Assembly (NCBI GenBank): GCA_965208395.1 | Contig: CBDBON010000003.1 | Location: 496,001 to 560,000, forward strand | Direction of reading: 5' to 3' | DNA length: 64,000 nucleotides | DNA from: CBDBON01 sp965208395 | GTDB taxonomy: Bacteria > Chloroflexota > Dehalococcoidia > Lucifugimonadales > CBDBON01 | Shown: one piece after another, positions 17,506-26,251 of the stretch | Layout: every line of letters begins with the position of its first letter | Numbering within the stretch: the stretch's first letter is position 1 | The notes under the pieces: model-generated | The model's input: the letters and a program-made list of their open reading frames with translations, nothing else | Told to the model about the DNA's origin: nothing | Database searches by the model: none | Translations under genes and position numbers: made by a program

Positions 17506-18756
17506 CTACTGGAAACGCATCGGGCTGAATGGAGCCGGGTCGACGATGGGCTCTTTCGACACCGCGATCTGGGCGACCAGCTTTCCAGTGACTGCCCCCA
17601 GTGTCACACCGGTCATCGAGTGGCCGGTGGCGACGATCAGGTTCGAGGGCTGATCAACGGCCCCGATGATCGGGAGTGTATCGGGAGTCAACGGCCTCAT
17701 CCCACACCAGACCGTCTCTGAGGATCGGCTCAGGTCGGTGTTCAGACACCGGGTTCCGGCCTGGCGGAGGGCCCCCACACGGCGGGCGTCGATCCTGGTG
17801 TTGAGTCCAGAGAGCTCCAGTGTACCGGCAAAGCGGAGCAGAGGCCCCATGGGCGTCACTCCGACCCGGCTCTCAGCCAGCATGATAGGTCTCGACGGGG
17901 GAGCAGCCGGCCGCTCGAATGTGATGCTGTAGCCCTTGGCAGGCTGGACTGGGAGATCGAGTTCCAGACCCCTTACGGATTCGCCGGACCAGGCGCCTGT
18001 TGCCAGAACCACCTGTCCGGGGGAGTAGACGCCTCGGCTGGTGCGCACGGAGGAGACCGCGCCTGCGGCAAGCTCGAATCCTTGAACTTCGGTATCGGTC
18101 TCGATCGTCCCGCCCTGGGACTCGAAGCGCGCCGCGAGGCCCCGGACGAGACTATCCGGCTTGAGATGGGCGTCGCCGCCGTACAGCACACCTCCGGCGA
18201 GACCGGCCCTGAGCGCGGGCTCGACGCTGGATAGTTGCTGCGGGTCGAGCACAGTCCCGGCCACTCCGTGCTCGGCAAGCATCGCGGCCTCCTCCAAACC
18301 CTCCTCGAACCCCTTCTCAGTCTCGAAGGCGGTGATGAGACCGTTCCGCGCGTAGTGGCAGTCGATCTCCTCCCTGGAGATCAGCTCGTCGTAAAGATCG
18401 AGGCTGACCCGGCTGAGCAGACAGGCGGCCTGCAGGGACTCCTTGACCGCAACAGCGTTGGCCGCGGCGTGAAATCGCCAAAGCCATCTGACCAGCTCGA
18501 TGCTGGGCCTCGGCTTGACGTAGAAGGGACTAACGGGGCTGAGCATCCAACGGAGAGCCTCCAATATAGCTCCCGGACGGGGCAGCGGCATGCTGTGGCT
18601 GGGTACCAGCCAGCCGGCGTTGCCGTAGGAGCTGCCGCTGGCTATCTCGCTCTTGTCGAGGATAACAACACGCCTGCCCTCCTGTTGAAGGTAGTATGCG
18701 GCGCAGACTCCGATCACTCCTCCGCCGACTACGAGCACATCGGGCCGTTGGATCAT
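17506..18756 (-). CDS. FAD-dependent oxidoreductase, D-amino acid dehydrogenase (DadA)-like
   Basis: A 416-residue DAO-superfamily flavoenzyme. VLVVGGGVIGVCAAYYLQ at the N-terminus is the FAD motif; ASGSSYGNAGWLVPS is characteristic of DadA, and the C-terminal WCGMRPLTPDTLPIIG with VATGHSMTGVTLG confirms the group. DadA enzymes deaminate D-amino acids and pass electrons to quinones. It is transcribed in the same direction as the molybdoenzyme gene 30 bases downstream, so the two are likely co-transcribed. Confidence 0.92.
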   Translation of the reverse strand: MIQRPDVLVVGGGVIGVCAAYYLQQEGRRVVILDKSEIASGSSYGNAGWLVPSHSMPLPRPGAILEALRWMLSPVSPFYVKPRPSIELVRWLWRFHAAANAVAVKESLQAACLLSRVSLDLYDELISREEIDCHYARNGLITAFETEKGFEEGLEEAAMLAEHGVAGTVLDPQQLSSVEPALRAGLAGGVLYGGDAHLKPDSLVRGLAARFESQGGTIETDTEVQGFELAAGAVSSVRTSRGVYSPGQVVLATGAWSGESVRGLELDLPVQPAKGYSITFERPAAPPSRPIMLAESRVGVTPMGPLLRFAGTLELSGLNTRIDARRVGALRQAGTRCLNTDLSRSSETVWCGMRPLTPDTLPIIGAVDQPSNLIVATGHSMTGVTLGAVTGKLVAQIAVSKEPIVDPAPFSPMRFQ

Positions 18757-18767
18757 GGCCGGCTCAT

Positions 18768-19967
18768 CTACCAGCTATCGAGGCACCAGGGTTGCCGGGC
18801 GGTGGCGAACATGGCGTCGGCGCGCGCCAGCGCTCCCAGCGTGTGCTCCTCGACGCGCCCCGCGTGCTGGAGGGTGCGGAGCCTCACCCCACCGAGATAG
18901 GCTGCCCCAAGATCCGCTGCCGATAGTGTCAGATCAGGCTCCAGGCCGGTTGCCGTGCAGACGGCTCCCTCCTCGCCTCCGTCGAGGCGTAGTCTGCCGT
19001 CGTTCCACTCGCAGAACGGGTCACGCACCTGCAGGACCAGGCACCCCTCAGATGCGTATGCCCTTCCGGCGAGCGCGCCGGATACGTCTACGAGACGGAG
19101 CCATGAGGCGTCTGTGGATGTCTGGCGCAGTCGGCGCGGGTCCGCCAACATCCACAGCAGGGGCTCATCGGCGGCACGGCGAGGCGCGCGTACGTTCACC
19201 GCCAGGTCCATGTCGAGACAGAAGCGCCAGAGAGAGGCGTAGGCATCGTCGGTCGCGGCCATCAACTCCATGACGTCCATCGTGTCGCCGTCGACCCGGT
19301 AGCGCAGGTATCCGTCGACCCGTCCATCGACCTCGTACTTGACGAACCAGCTGAGGGGATTCCCGCCGGCGGCCGTCAGGCCGGGCTGCGCGAACCGGAA
19401 GGCCCACCATGAGGGAGGCCTGTTCACCATGCCGTTCCTGCCCAGTCTGGCGCGCTCGTACACGTCTGGGAATATCTCTTCGGCCTCGGTCTGATCGATG
19501 TAGCGCAGTCTGCCCAGCGGCGAGTGCGGATTAGCGTAGGCGCCGTGAGCGCGATCGATCTCGAGGGTGTGCTCGAAGGAGGACATCCCGTAGCCGTATC
19601 GGCCGTAGATGATGCTCTCGGACGCCTGAAGCACGGCGATCGGATCGCCCCGTTCGCGCATGTCAGTGAGCTGCCGGCGCATCAGCTGCGTGTTGATGCC
19701 TCGGCGCCGATGCGTGGCCTGTACCGACACCTGGGCCACCGCGCCGATCGGTATCTTCCCACCTGGTACGGTCATGTCCAGCGTGTAGCTCGTCGTGCAG
19801 CCTACGATCTGCCCGTCCTCGAAGGCAGCGAGACTCCGGTCAGGCTCGAATAGGAGCCGGAAGGTCTCGACGTCGGAGTCGGAATAGAAGTTGTTCTGAG
19901 CGCGAGCGTTCGCGATCTTCAGCCCCGGGAACTCCTCCCAGGTGTTGGGCCTTATCTCAAGCTCCAT
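18768..19967 (-). CDS. GNAT acetyltransferase, Eis-like, with SCP2-type C-terminal domain
   Basis: A 399-residue protein of the Eis plan: an N-terminal GNAT domain with the acetyl-CoA loop ATHRRRGINTQLMRR and following IYGRYGYG, a second degenerate GNAT fold, and a C-terminal sterol-carrier-like domain ending in a free carboxylate. The ATG at 19965-19967 is chosen because GGGAG lies 8 bases upstream and the length equals Eis (about 400). An open frame extends 77 codons further but has no family similarity and runs into the promoter of the opposite gene. Eis proteins acetylate amines; mycobacterial Eis modifies aminoglycosides. The substrate here is unknown. The adjacent DadA-like gene starts 11 bases after its start-distal end. 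Confidence 0.88.
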   Translation of the reverse strand: MELEIRPNTWEEFPGLKIANARAQNNFYSDSDVETFRLLFEPDRSLAAFEDGQIVGCTTSYTLDMTVPGGKIPIGAVAQVSVQATHRRRGINTQLMRRQLTDMRERGDPIAVLQASESIIYGRYGYGMSSFEHTLEIDRAHGAYANPHSPLGRLRYIDQTEAEEIFPDVYERARLGRNGMVNRPPSWWAFRFAQPGLTAAGGNPLSWFVKYEVDGRVDGYLRYRVDGDTMDVMELMAATDDAYASLWRFCLDMDLAVNVRAPRRAADEPLLWMLADPRRLRQTSTDASWLRLVDVSGALAGRAYASEGCLVLQVRDPFCEWNDGRLRLDGGEEGAVCTATGLEPDLTLSAADLGAAYLGGVRLRTLQHAGRVEEHTLGALARADAMFATARQPWCLDSW

Positions 19968-20099
19968 CAGGTCATCTCCCATCCGATCGGCAGCTCTGCC
20001 GGGCTTTTCACCGGGTGATTGTACAACGTCAGCCTGTTGATTCTGAAGGGAAGTTCCCATACCATCGCGCCAATCCGTCGATGGAGGGAGGCGGGCCGA

Positions 20100-21332
20100 A
20101 TGTCTACTAGCAGACGCAGGCCATCGATGACGCCCGGAGAGGCGCTGGAGTTTCACAAGGATACGCTGGTAGTCGACACGAAGCTGCCGGTCAACCACGG
20201 TGTCATATACACCGACAGGATGCGCGAGGCGATGTCCGAGTGGGTGGCGGAGGGTCGGCTTTCCCGGTCACAGATATCGACGCGCCTCTACGCCATGACA
20301 GTGAAGGAGCTTCAGGAGTCGCCGGAGACGCGGCGCCAGTACCTCGACTTCTGGGAGGAGGCGGGGGTGACGGTCGGCAGCGCCACGTACGCTGGGCCTC
20401 ATCCTCCGGACGGGGCGTTCGAGACGGCGGTCCGGTCGCTAAGCCAGGGACGCGCCACGGTCGACGCGATGGGTGAAGATGTCCGCCTCGTGTTGACGGC
20501 GGACGACCTGGAGCAGGTATACAAGAACCGCGCAAAAGGGATCATCTTCGACTTCCAGGACACGACGTCGATCGGAGGCGACCTCGACCGGCTCGACCTG
20601 TTCCACGACATGGGTCTCAGGATCGTGCAGCTCACCTATAACCTGCGAAACCTGGTTGGCGACGGCTGCACGGAGAGGTATAAGACGGGGCTGACCTACT
20701 TCGGCATCGAGGTCGTCGAGCGGCTGAACGAGCTGAAGATGATGGTGGATGTCAGCCACTGCAGCCAGCAGGTCGGCTGGGACGCGATCAAGTTCTCCAG
20801 GTCGCCCGTGATCATCACCCACTCGGCGAGCAATGCCGTCTGCTACCACGACCGGGGCAAGGACGACGACCTCGCAAAGGCCATCGCAGACAACGGGGGT
20901 TTCTTCGGCGTCGCCGCGATCGCCGGCTTCATCCGGGACGATACGAACGCGACTCTGGACGACTTCGCCGACCATGTCGAGCACCTCGTCGACGTCATGG
21001 GAATCGATCACGTCGGAATCGGCAGCGACAAGTGCGGGCCGGGGCCCGGGACGGAGACGATGTTCGAGTTTCCGCCGGAGCTGGGCCCCTTCTCGACCTC
21101 GTTCCTGTTCGACGCCGACGCCGACGTTCGCGCCAGGCCAAGCGGCTTCGACTGGCTGGGATTCCGTCCTGAGCACAGGCTGAGCGACCAGCACAGGATG
21201 CCCGACTTCGACCAGCCCACCGACTGGCCGAACATCACGGCCAAGCTGGCAGAGCGCGGCTTCAACGAGGACGAGCTGCGCAAGCTGCTCGGCCTGAACT
21301 TCCTACGGGTATTCAGGGACGTAGTCGGTTAG
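20100..21332 (+). CDS. peptidase M19 (membrane dipeptidase) family protein, copy 1
   Basis: A 410-residue member of the renal dipeptidase family. DVSHCS and ITHSAS supply the two histidines expected at the second metal site, and GIGSDKCG holds the late Asp. The N-terminal metal block, normally DGHND followed by LP, reads VVDTKLP here, and the bridging Glu position (EGG) reads DFQDTTS. Three metal ligands are thus missing, so ordinary dinuclear zinc chemistry is doubtful. The ATG at 20100 follows GGAGGGAGGCGGG. A close paralogue follows in tandem; about 80 bases of leader were copied with it. Confidence 0.87.
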   Translation: MSTSRRRPSMTPGEALEFHKDTLVVDTKLPVNHGVIYTDRMREAMSEWVAEGRLSRSQISTRLYAMTVKELQESPETRRQYLDFWEEAGVTVGSATYAGPHPPDGAFETAVRSLSQGRATVDAMGEDVRLVLTADDLEQVYKNRAKGIIFDFQDTTSIGGDLDRLDLFHDMGLRIVQLTYNLRNLVGDGCTERYKTGLTYFGIEVVERLNELKMMVDVSHCSQQVGWDAIKFSRSPVIITHSASNAVCYHDRGKDDDLAKAIADNGGFFGVAAIAGFIRDDTNATLDDFADHVEHLVDVMGIDHVGIGSDKCGPGPGTETMFEFPPELGPFSTSFLFDADADVRARPSGFDWLGFRPEHRLSDQHRMPDFDQPTDWPNITAKLAERGFNEDELRKLLGLNFLRVFRDVVG

Positions 21333-21482
21333 TCGACAGGTCGTCTCTACAGGGACGGTGACACCTAAGCTCTCCCCATATGGCCGTGCTTCCCGTCCTG
21401 GTCACGTGGTACAGGCCTGTTGATCCTGAAGAGAAGTTCCCATACCATCGCGCCAATCTGTGGATGGAGGGAGGCGGGCCGA

Positions 21483-22715
21483 ATGTCTACTAGCGGACGC
21501 AGGCCGTCGATGACGCCCGGAGAGGCGCTGGAGTTTCACAAGGACACGCTGGTGGTCGACACGAAGCTGTCGGTCAATCAGGGCATCATATACACCGACA
21601 GGATGCGCGAGGCGATGTCCGAGTGGGTTGCGGAGGGCCGGCTTTCCAGGTCACAGATATGGGCGCAGCTCTGCGCAATGAGCGTGAAGGAGCTTCAAGA
21701 GTCGCCGGATGCGCGGCGCCAGTACCTCGACTTCTGGGAGGAGGCAGGGGTGACGGTCGGAAGCTCGACATACGTGGGGCCTCATCCCCCGGACGGGGCG
21801 TTCGAGACGGCGGCCGGGGCGCTAGCCCAAGGACGCGCCACAGTCGACGCGATGGGCCAAGACGTCCGCCTCGTGCTGACGGCGGACGACCTGGAGCAGG
21901 TCTACAAGGACCGTGTACGGGGGATCATCTTCGACTTCCAAGACACGACGCCGATCGGGGGCGACCTCGATCGGCTCGACCTGTTCCACGACATGGGTCT
22001 CAGGATCGTGCAGCTCACCTACAACCTGCGGAACCTGGTGGGCGACGGCTGCACGGAGAGGTACAAGACGGGGCTGACCTACTTCGGCATCGAGGTCGTC
22101 GAGCGGCTCAACGAGCTGAAGATGATGGTGGACGTCAGCCACTGCAGCCAGCAGGTCGGTTGGGACGCGATCGAGTTCTCCGAGTCGCCGGTGATCGTCA
22201 CGCACTCGTCGAGCAACGCAGTCTGCTATCACGATCGGGGCAAGGACGACGACCTCGCGAAGGCCATCGCAGACAACGGGGGCTTCTTCGGCGTCGCCGC
22301 GATCGCCGGCTTCATCCGGGACGATACGAACGCGACTCTGGACGACTTCGCCGACCACGTCGAGCACCTCGTCGACGTCATGGGAATCGATCACGTCGGA
22401 ATCGGCAGCGACAAGTGCGGGCCGGGGCCCGGGACGGAGACGATGTTCGAGTTTCCGCCTGAGCTGGGCCCCTTCTCGACCTCATACCTGTACGACGCCG
22501 ACGCCGACGTCCGCATCAAGCCGGGCGGCTTCGACTGGATCGGCTTCCGTCCGGAGCACAGGCTGAGCGACCAGCACAGGATGCCCGACTTCGACCAGCC
22601 GACAGACTGGCCGAACATCACCGTCAAGCTGGCAGAGCGCGGCTTCAACGAGGATGAGCTGCGCAAGCTGCTCGGCCTAAACTTCCTGCGGGTATTCAGG
22701 GACGTAGTCGGCTAG
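21483..22715 (+). CDS. peptidase M19 (membrane dipeptidase) family protein, copy 2
   Basis: The second of two tandem M19 paralogues, equal in length (410 residues) and nearly identical over most of its sequence. Differences cluster in the first 120 residues and near residues 345-360. The same residues are missing as in copy 1 (VVDTKLS instead of a His-x-Asp block). The ATG at 21483 has the same GGAGGGAGGCGGGCCGA leader. The 150-base gap between copies shows no terminator, so both may be read as one transcript. Confidence 0.87.
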   Translation: MSTSGRRPSMTPGEALEFHKDTLVVDTKLSVNQGIIYTDRMREAMSEWVAEGRLSRSQIWAQLCAMSVKELQESPDARRQYLDFWEEAGVTVGSSTYVGPHPPDGAFETAAGALAQGRATVDAMGQDVRLVLTADDLEQVYKDRVRGIIFDFQDTTPIGGDLDRLDLFHDMGLRIVQLTYNLRNLVGDGCTERYKTGLTYFGIEVVERLNELKMMVDVSHCSQQVGWDAIEFSESPVIVTHSSSNAVCYHDRGKDDDLAKAIADNGGFFGVAAIAGFIRDDTNATLDDFADHVEHLVDVMGIDHVGIGSDKCGPGPGTETMFEFPPELGPFSTSYLYDADADVRIKPGGFDWIGFRPEHRLSDQHRMPDFDQPTDWPNITVKLAERGFNEDELRKLLGLNFLRVFRDVVG

Positions 22716-22729
22716 CCGGGAGGCAAAGG

Positions 22730-23719
22730 CTAGAGCACGTGGTATAGGATCAGGTGCTCGCGAAGCACGTCGTTGGCGAAGTCGTTGACGACGTCACGCC
22801 ACACGGAATGGATGTGGTTGGCGCCGTTCTGCTGGTTATCGAACTCTACGACGAAGTTGCCGCCGTGCAGCCGGTAGTAGTGGGGAGCGCTACGGTCGAG
22901 GGCCCCGCCCCACGCGAGATGGATGCCGTCGATCCCGTTCTCGCGGATAGCGGCCAGACGCTCGCCTGAGAAGTCTTCGGGAGCTCGGGTTACGTACTCG
23001 GTGATCAGGGCGGTCAGAATCTCACGCTGCGTCGCCGACATCTGCGAGGCGGCCAGTCCCTGCTCCTCCGGCATCGAGGCCCGGACGGCGCTGAAGGTCA
23101 GGATGTCGTTCGGCGCCTCGTCGTAGAGCAGCGCCTTGGCACGCTGCCCGGCATCGAGACTAGCGGCCAACTCGAGAGCTATGTCCTCGCAGTCCGCCAG
23201 TATCCTCACCCCCGCCTGGGACCGGCCGGCGGGGACCTCTGCGGGATTGGCGCCGAAGAAGAAGGGGGTCCCTGAGATAACGCGATCGCCCCAGATGCTG
23301 TAGTTGAGGGAGAGATGGTGGCCCTCCGCGCGCCATCCCCAGGGACGGTCGGAGCCCGGCTCGCCAAACACGGTGAAGTAGTAGAGGTCGGGATCCCGCA
23401 CGAAGGTGATCCGGTCCTCCTCCACCTCCAGCGGCCCTAGTATCGACTCGTGATCGATGATCTTGGTCGCCTGCCCATAAGACTTATCAGTCAGGCCGCT
23501 GGCAAGCACGCGGTAGGCGAGTCGGCGCTGCTCGGAGTTCATGTCGCGCAGGGGCAGGCCGTGCCTGTTGAGCGGCGCGTAGTACCAGAAGACGCGCTCT
23601 CCGTCCTCGTAGGCGTAGATGGTCCTGGCGCGCTGCGCGGAGTCGAGGCTCTCCAGGAAGTCAGAGCAGGCTTGGGCCATACGCGAGGTGGTGGTTGGAT
23701 GTGCCAGCTGCGTCGCCAT
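22730..23719 (-). CDS. DUF3500 domain protein
   Basis: A 329-residue protein of the DUF3500 family, recognised by FFFGANPAEV in the middle and by the C-terminal HYYRLHGGNFVVEFDNQQN followed by NHIHSVWRD. No signal peptide is evident, although some relatives are exported. The start ATG at 23717-23719 has GGGGAGGAG 7 bases upstream. The function is not established. The gene converges with the M19 dipeptidases, ending 14 bases from copy 2. Confidence 0.88.
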   Translation of the reverse strand: MATQLAHPTTTSRMAQACSDFLESLDSAQRARTIYAYEDGERVFWYYAPLNRHGLPLRDMNSEQRRLAYRVLASGLTDKSYGQATKIIDHESILGPLEVEEDRITFVRDPDLYYFTVFGEPGSDRPWGWRAEGHHLSLNYSIWGDRVISGTPFFFGANPAEVPAGRSQAGVRILADCEDIALELAASLDAGQRAKALLYDEAPNDILTFSAVRASMPEEQGLAASQMSATQREILTALITEYVTRAPEDFSGERLAAIRENGIDGIHLAWGGALDRSAPHYYRLHGGNFVVEFDNQQNGANHIHSVWRDVVNDFANDVLREHLILYHVL

Positions 23720-24074
23720 GTTCGACTCCTCCCCAATATGTTAAGTGTATCAGAGTGCGCCAGAAGGCTCTCACAGGTTCATGGCCGGCGGGTTCTCGTC
23801 GCTGTCGCGCGCGCGTGCGCGCGGTTTTTATTATCTGGGACATTCTGGGACATTTCGGGACATTTCGTAGCTGGGGGCCTGTTTCGGCAGACCGTGGCAC
23901 GGTGGTTCTGTCAGGTAGGGCGATCTGTGCATGAGAGAATGCTAGCACTGATGTTCGTGCTATGTCAAACGGTCGCACGACAAGTCGGCACAGTGGCCTA
24001 GTGGGTCCGGCACTCGCCTCAGCGGCAGCGAGCGAGTTGACCGGCCCATCTGGACGGGGCTAGAATCGAGGTGC
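23720..24074 (+). other. intergenic region with GC hairpin and short tandem repeats
   Basis: No gene is seen in these 355 bases. The stretch holds an alternating C/G palindrome at 23806-23823 followed by GTTTTTA, which resembles a + strand terminator although no + strand transcript is known to reach it. About 10 bases later come three tandem copies of a 10-11 base unit, GGGACATT plus 2-3 bases (about 23838-23870). The tRNA-Trp promoter occupies the right end. Confidence 0.5.
24037..24066 (+). promoter_or_regulatory. promoter of tRNA-Trp
   Basis: TTGACC at 24037-24042, an 18-base spacer and TAGAAT at 24061-24066. The -10 ends 8 bases before the mature tRNA, so the 5' leader is minimal. Confidence 0.65.
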
Positions 24075-24150
24075 AGGAGCGTAGCTCAGCTGGTAGAGCA
24101 GCGGTCTCCAAAACCGCAGGTCGCGGGTTCGAATCCTGCCGCTCCTGCCA
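24075..24150 (+). tRNA. tRNA-Trp (CCA anticodon)
   Basis: A 76-base cloverleaf. The acceptor stem AGGAGCG pairs with CGCTCCT, the discriminator is G, and CCA is encoded. The D arm is GCTCAGCTGGTAGAGC; the anticodon stem GCGGT/ACCGC closes a CTCCAAA loop with anticodon CCA; the T arm is GCGGG TTCGAAT CCTGC, which has one G-T pair. Confidence 0.98.
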
Positions 24151-24188
24151 GTCTGTAGACGGGGTCACGAGCCGCCCGTGGTTCTAAC

Positions 24189-26015
24189 TCATGGCATCGC
24201 TGCAGCGCCTATCCGGGCGTCGAGGATAGATACCCGTATCTCGGTATTCGGCCGCAGATCGAAGAACAGCACCAAGTGGTGCTCCCCATCGGTATTCCTT
24301 GCCAGAACGAACTCCTTCGCGTCGGTATCGATCATGGATGGATCGAGCCTGGACTTTGCGGGCAGACCCCACAAAGCGATGGCAAAGTCTTTGAACTCGT
24401 CCCCGAATTCCTCTTTGAGGGTCATCTTAGGGCGTGCCCGGAAGGCAGAACTACTGTCGGTCAGCATCTTCAAGTCCATAGTGAGCCAATCGCCCTGACG
24501 TCGCCAGCCGGACCTGACAACCACGACGTACGGGGTCTCGATGTGGGTTATTGAGCTCCCTTCAGATTCGCGCTGCTGGTTAGTGTAGTCGAACCACCAG
24601 ATCGGGTTGGAGCTCTCCCTTTCGAACCGGATGGAGCGCTTTTGGTCTTCCACGAGGATGTACTCGTAAGACAAGGGGTCCTTCCAGTACCTCCTCGTTC
24701 GCCTAAGGTCCATTATGGTAGAGGTAGCGGCGTCCCAAGGAAGGCGCTCTCGTGTCACCGGTAGACGCTCAGTGGCCATGCCGAAGGTCCACCACTTATC
24801 GTACTGTACGTGGTCGGTCCTGCTGACGAGAACAGTGCGCGGCGTTGCTTTGAAGTGTCTCCGGTAGTAGTCCGCGATATCGATGCACCTTGCGTAGGCT
24901 AACCTGTACTTCTTGGTAGCCTCGAACGCCATAAACCGCTGGTAGCGCTCGACGAACTGGAACATTGGCTCGTCGTCAAAGCCATGTGTGAATTCGTATT
25001 CAGGATAGCCAGTATAGGACGTGACGCCATCGTACAGAGGTATGAAGAATGCGGGGTGGCCACTCAGCTCAGCCAGGTTCTCCGCTTCTCTCAAGCCGCT
25101 GTCGAGGCAATGCGATGCGTCCTCCCACTGGCCTCTCGAGGCCGGGTAGTGCCAGCTTTGGGGCCCAAGAAAGTGCCAGCTGCCGGTGAAGTCCCACGTA
25201 TGGGCCACCAGATCGCCGCCTTCGCCCTGATTTGCCTTCCGAATGTCCATCTCAGACGCAAAATAGGGGAACTCAGGAATGCCGAGCCATGGCTTGTTAT
25301 TCGATACCTGGGCCCAGTGGAGGTTGAGACCCAACTGTCTAAACGTCGGCGCATACCCGGGATCATAGGGATGACGCATGATCACTCGCGCCGCGCGAGC
25401 GTCGCTGGGGTCGGGCAACAGGCTTCGCACATTTGAGAGCCCCTCGCCATACTCTTTGACACGCTCCTCGACACTCAACGTGGGAGTATCAGGGAATTCA
25501 GGCACCACACCGTCGCCAAAGTGGCGATGGTAGCCAAGGAGTCTCTGGAACAGAGGGCTGTCGGGGTTGTATTGATCGACAGGCAGCCGGTAATCGAGGG
25601 GGATCCCCGTGGCGTGCATGGTCGGCTCGGCCTCCAACTCGTTGAAAGGGCTCAGACGCAGCACGGTCCAGTCATCCTCTATCACCGCGAAGTAACGGTA
25701 GAACAACTCATCGCCGGCTCGCCACGTCGCGATGTAGCTCCCGGCCGCCTCGGGCCGGTACGCAATCGAAGCACGCCCGTCGGTGAAGGCGAGGTCAAGA
25801 TGCTCCGCTTCCAAACTGTCCAGCCACGCGAGATCACCGCCGGCAACAAAGGCCTTCCCCGGGTTGGCTCGCTCGAGATATCGGGGGAAGATAGTGAGAC
25901 ACCCAGGTCTGATTCCTGGTGGCAAGAAGAACCTGAACTCTATGCGTTCCCCAAGCTTTAGCAGCCTCGAACTCGTGGTCCACTGGGGCATTTGCAGAAG
26001 GGTCTTGTCCATCAT
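24189..26015 (-). CDS. large unrecognised protein in a sulfatase/GMC oxidoreductase cluster
   Basis: A 608-residue protein that I do not recognise with confidence. It has no clear signal peptide. An N-terminal beta-rich part (1-130) precedes a central region rich in Trp, Tyr and His, including GYHRHFGDG, WDFTGSWHFLGPQSWHYP and DIADYYRRHF. The C-terminus is beta-rich again. The start ATG at 26013-26015 follows GGAGGAG; the open frame extends 25 codons further without support. Large size, aromatic clusters and neighbours (GMC oxidoreductase, sulfatase-fold protein) suggest a carbohydrate-active or other hydrolytic enzyme, but this is a guess. Confidence 0.75.
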   Translation of the reverse strand: MMDKTLLQMPQWTTSSRLLKLGERIEFRFFLPPGIRPGCLTIFPRYLERANPGKAFVAGGDLAWLDSLEAEHLDLAFTDGRASIAYRPEAAGSYIATWRAGDELFYRYFAVIEDDWTVLRLSPFNELEAEPTMHATGIPLDYRLPVDQYNPDSPLFQRLLGYHRHFGDGVVPEFPDTPTLSVEERVKEYGEGLSNVRSLLPDPSDARAARVIMRHPYDPGYAPTFRQLGLNLHWAQVSNNKPWLGIPEFPYFASEMDIRKANQGEGGDLVAHTWDFTGSWHFLGPQSWHYPASRGQWEDASHCLDSGLREAENLAELSGHPAFFIPLYDGVTSYTGYPEYEFTHGFDDEPMFQFVERYQRFMAFEATKKYRLAYARCIDIADYYRRHFKATPRTVLVSRTDHVQYDKWWTFGMATERLPVTRERLPWDAATSTIMDLRRTRRYWKDPLSYEYILVEDQKRSIRFERESSNPIWWFDYTNQQRESEGSSITHIETPYVVVVRSGWRRQGDWLTMDLKMLTDSSSAFRARPKMTLKEEFGDEFKDFAIALWGLPAKSRLDPSMIDTDAKEFVLARNTDGEHHLVLFFDLRPNTEIRVSILDARIGAAAMP

Positions 26016-26251
26016 TCCTCTCCTCCGAGACCCATGATCGAGCCGGTTGTCGCCCAGACAGCAGGTCATGGGTTCGCTATTGCGGAGCAACCCAGCCTGA
26101 CTTGAATGGACCCAAATCGACCCCGCGCGAGTATCTGAGCTTTCCGCTGCTATTGTGTCTGACGAAAGTGCAGCATGACGCTTGGGTTAGACCTGTGTTC
26201 GGTCCCAGTTGCGCCGCGCGATTCTGGCTTCCTACCAGTCTACCACCAGGA

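Noticed and set aside
19968..20198. N-terminal extension of the Eis-like acetyltransferase
   Set aside because: No similarity, weak start and it covers the leader of the opposite M19 gene; GGGAG at the internal ATG is better.
23836..23870. Short tandem GGGACATT units considered as a CRISPR remnant
   Set aside because: Units are 10-11 bases with no spacers or cas genes; not a CRISPR array.
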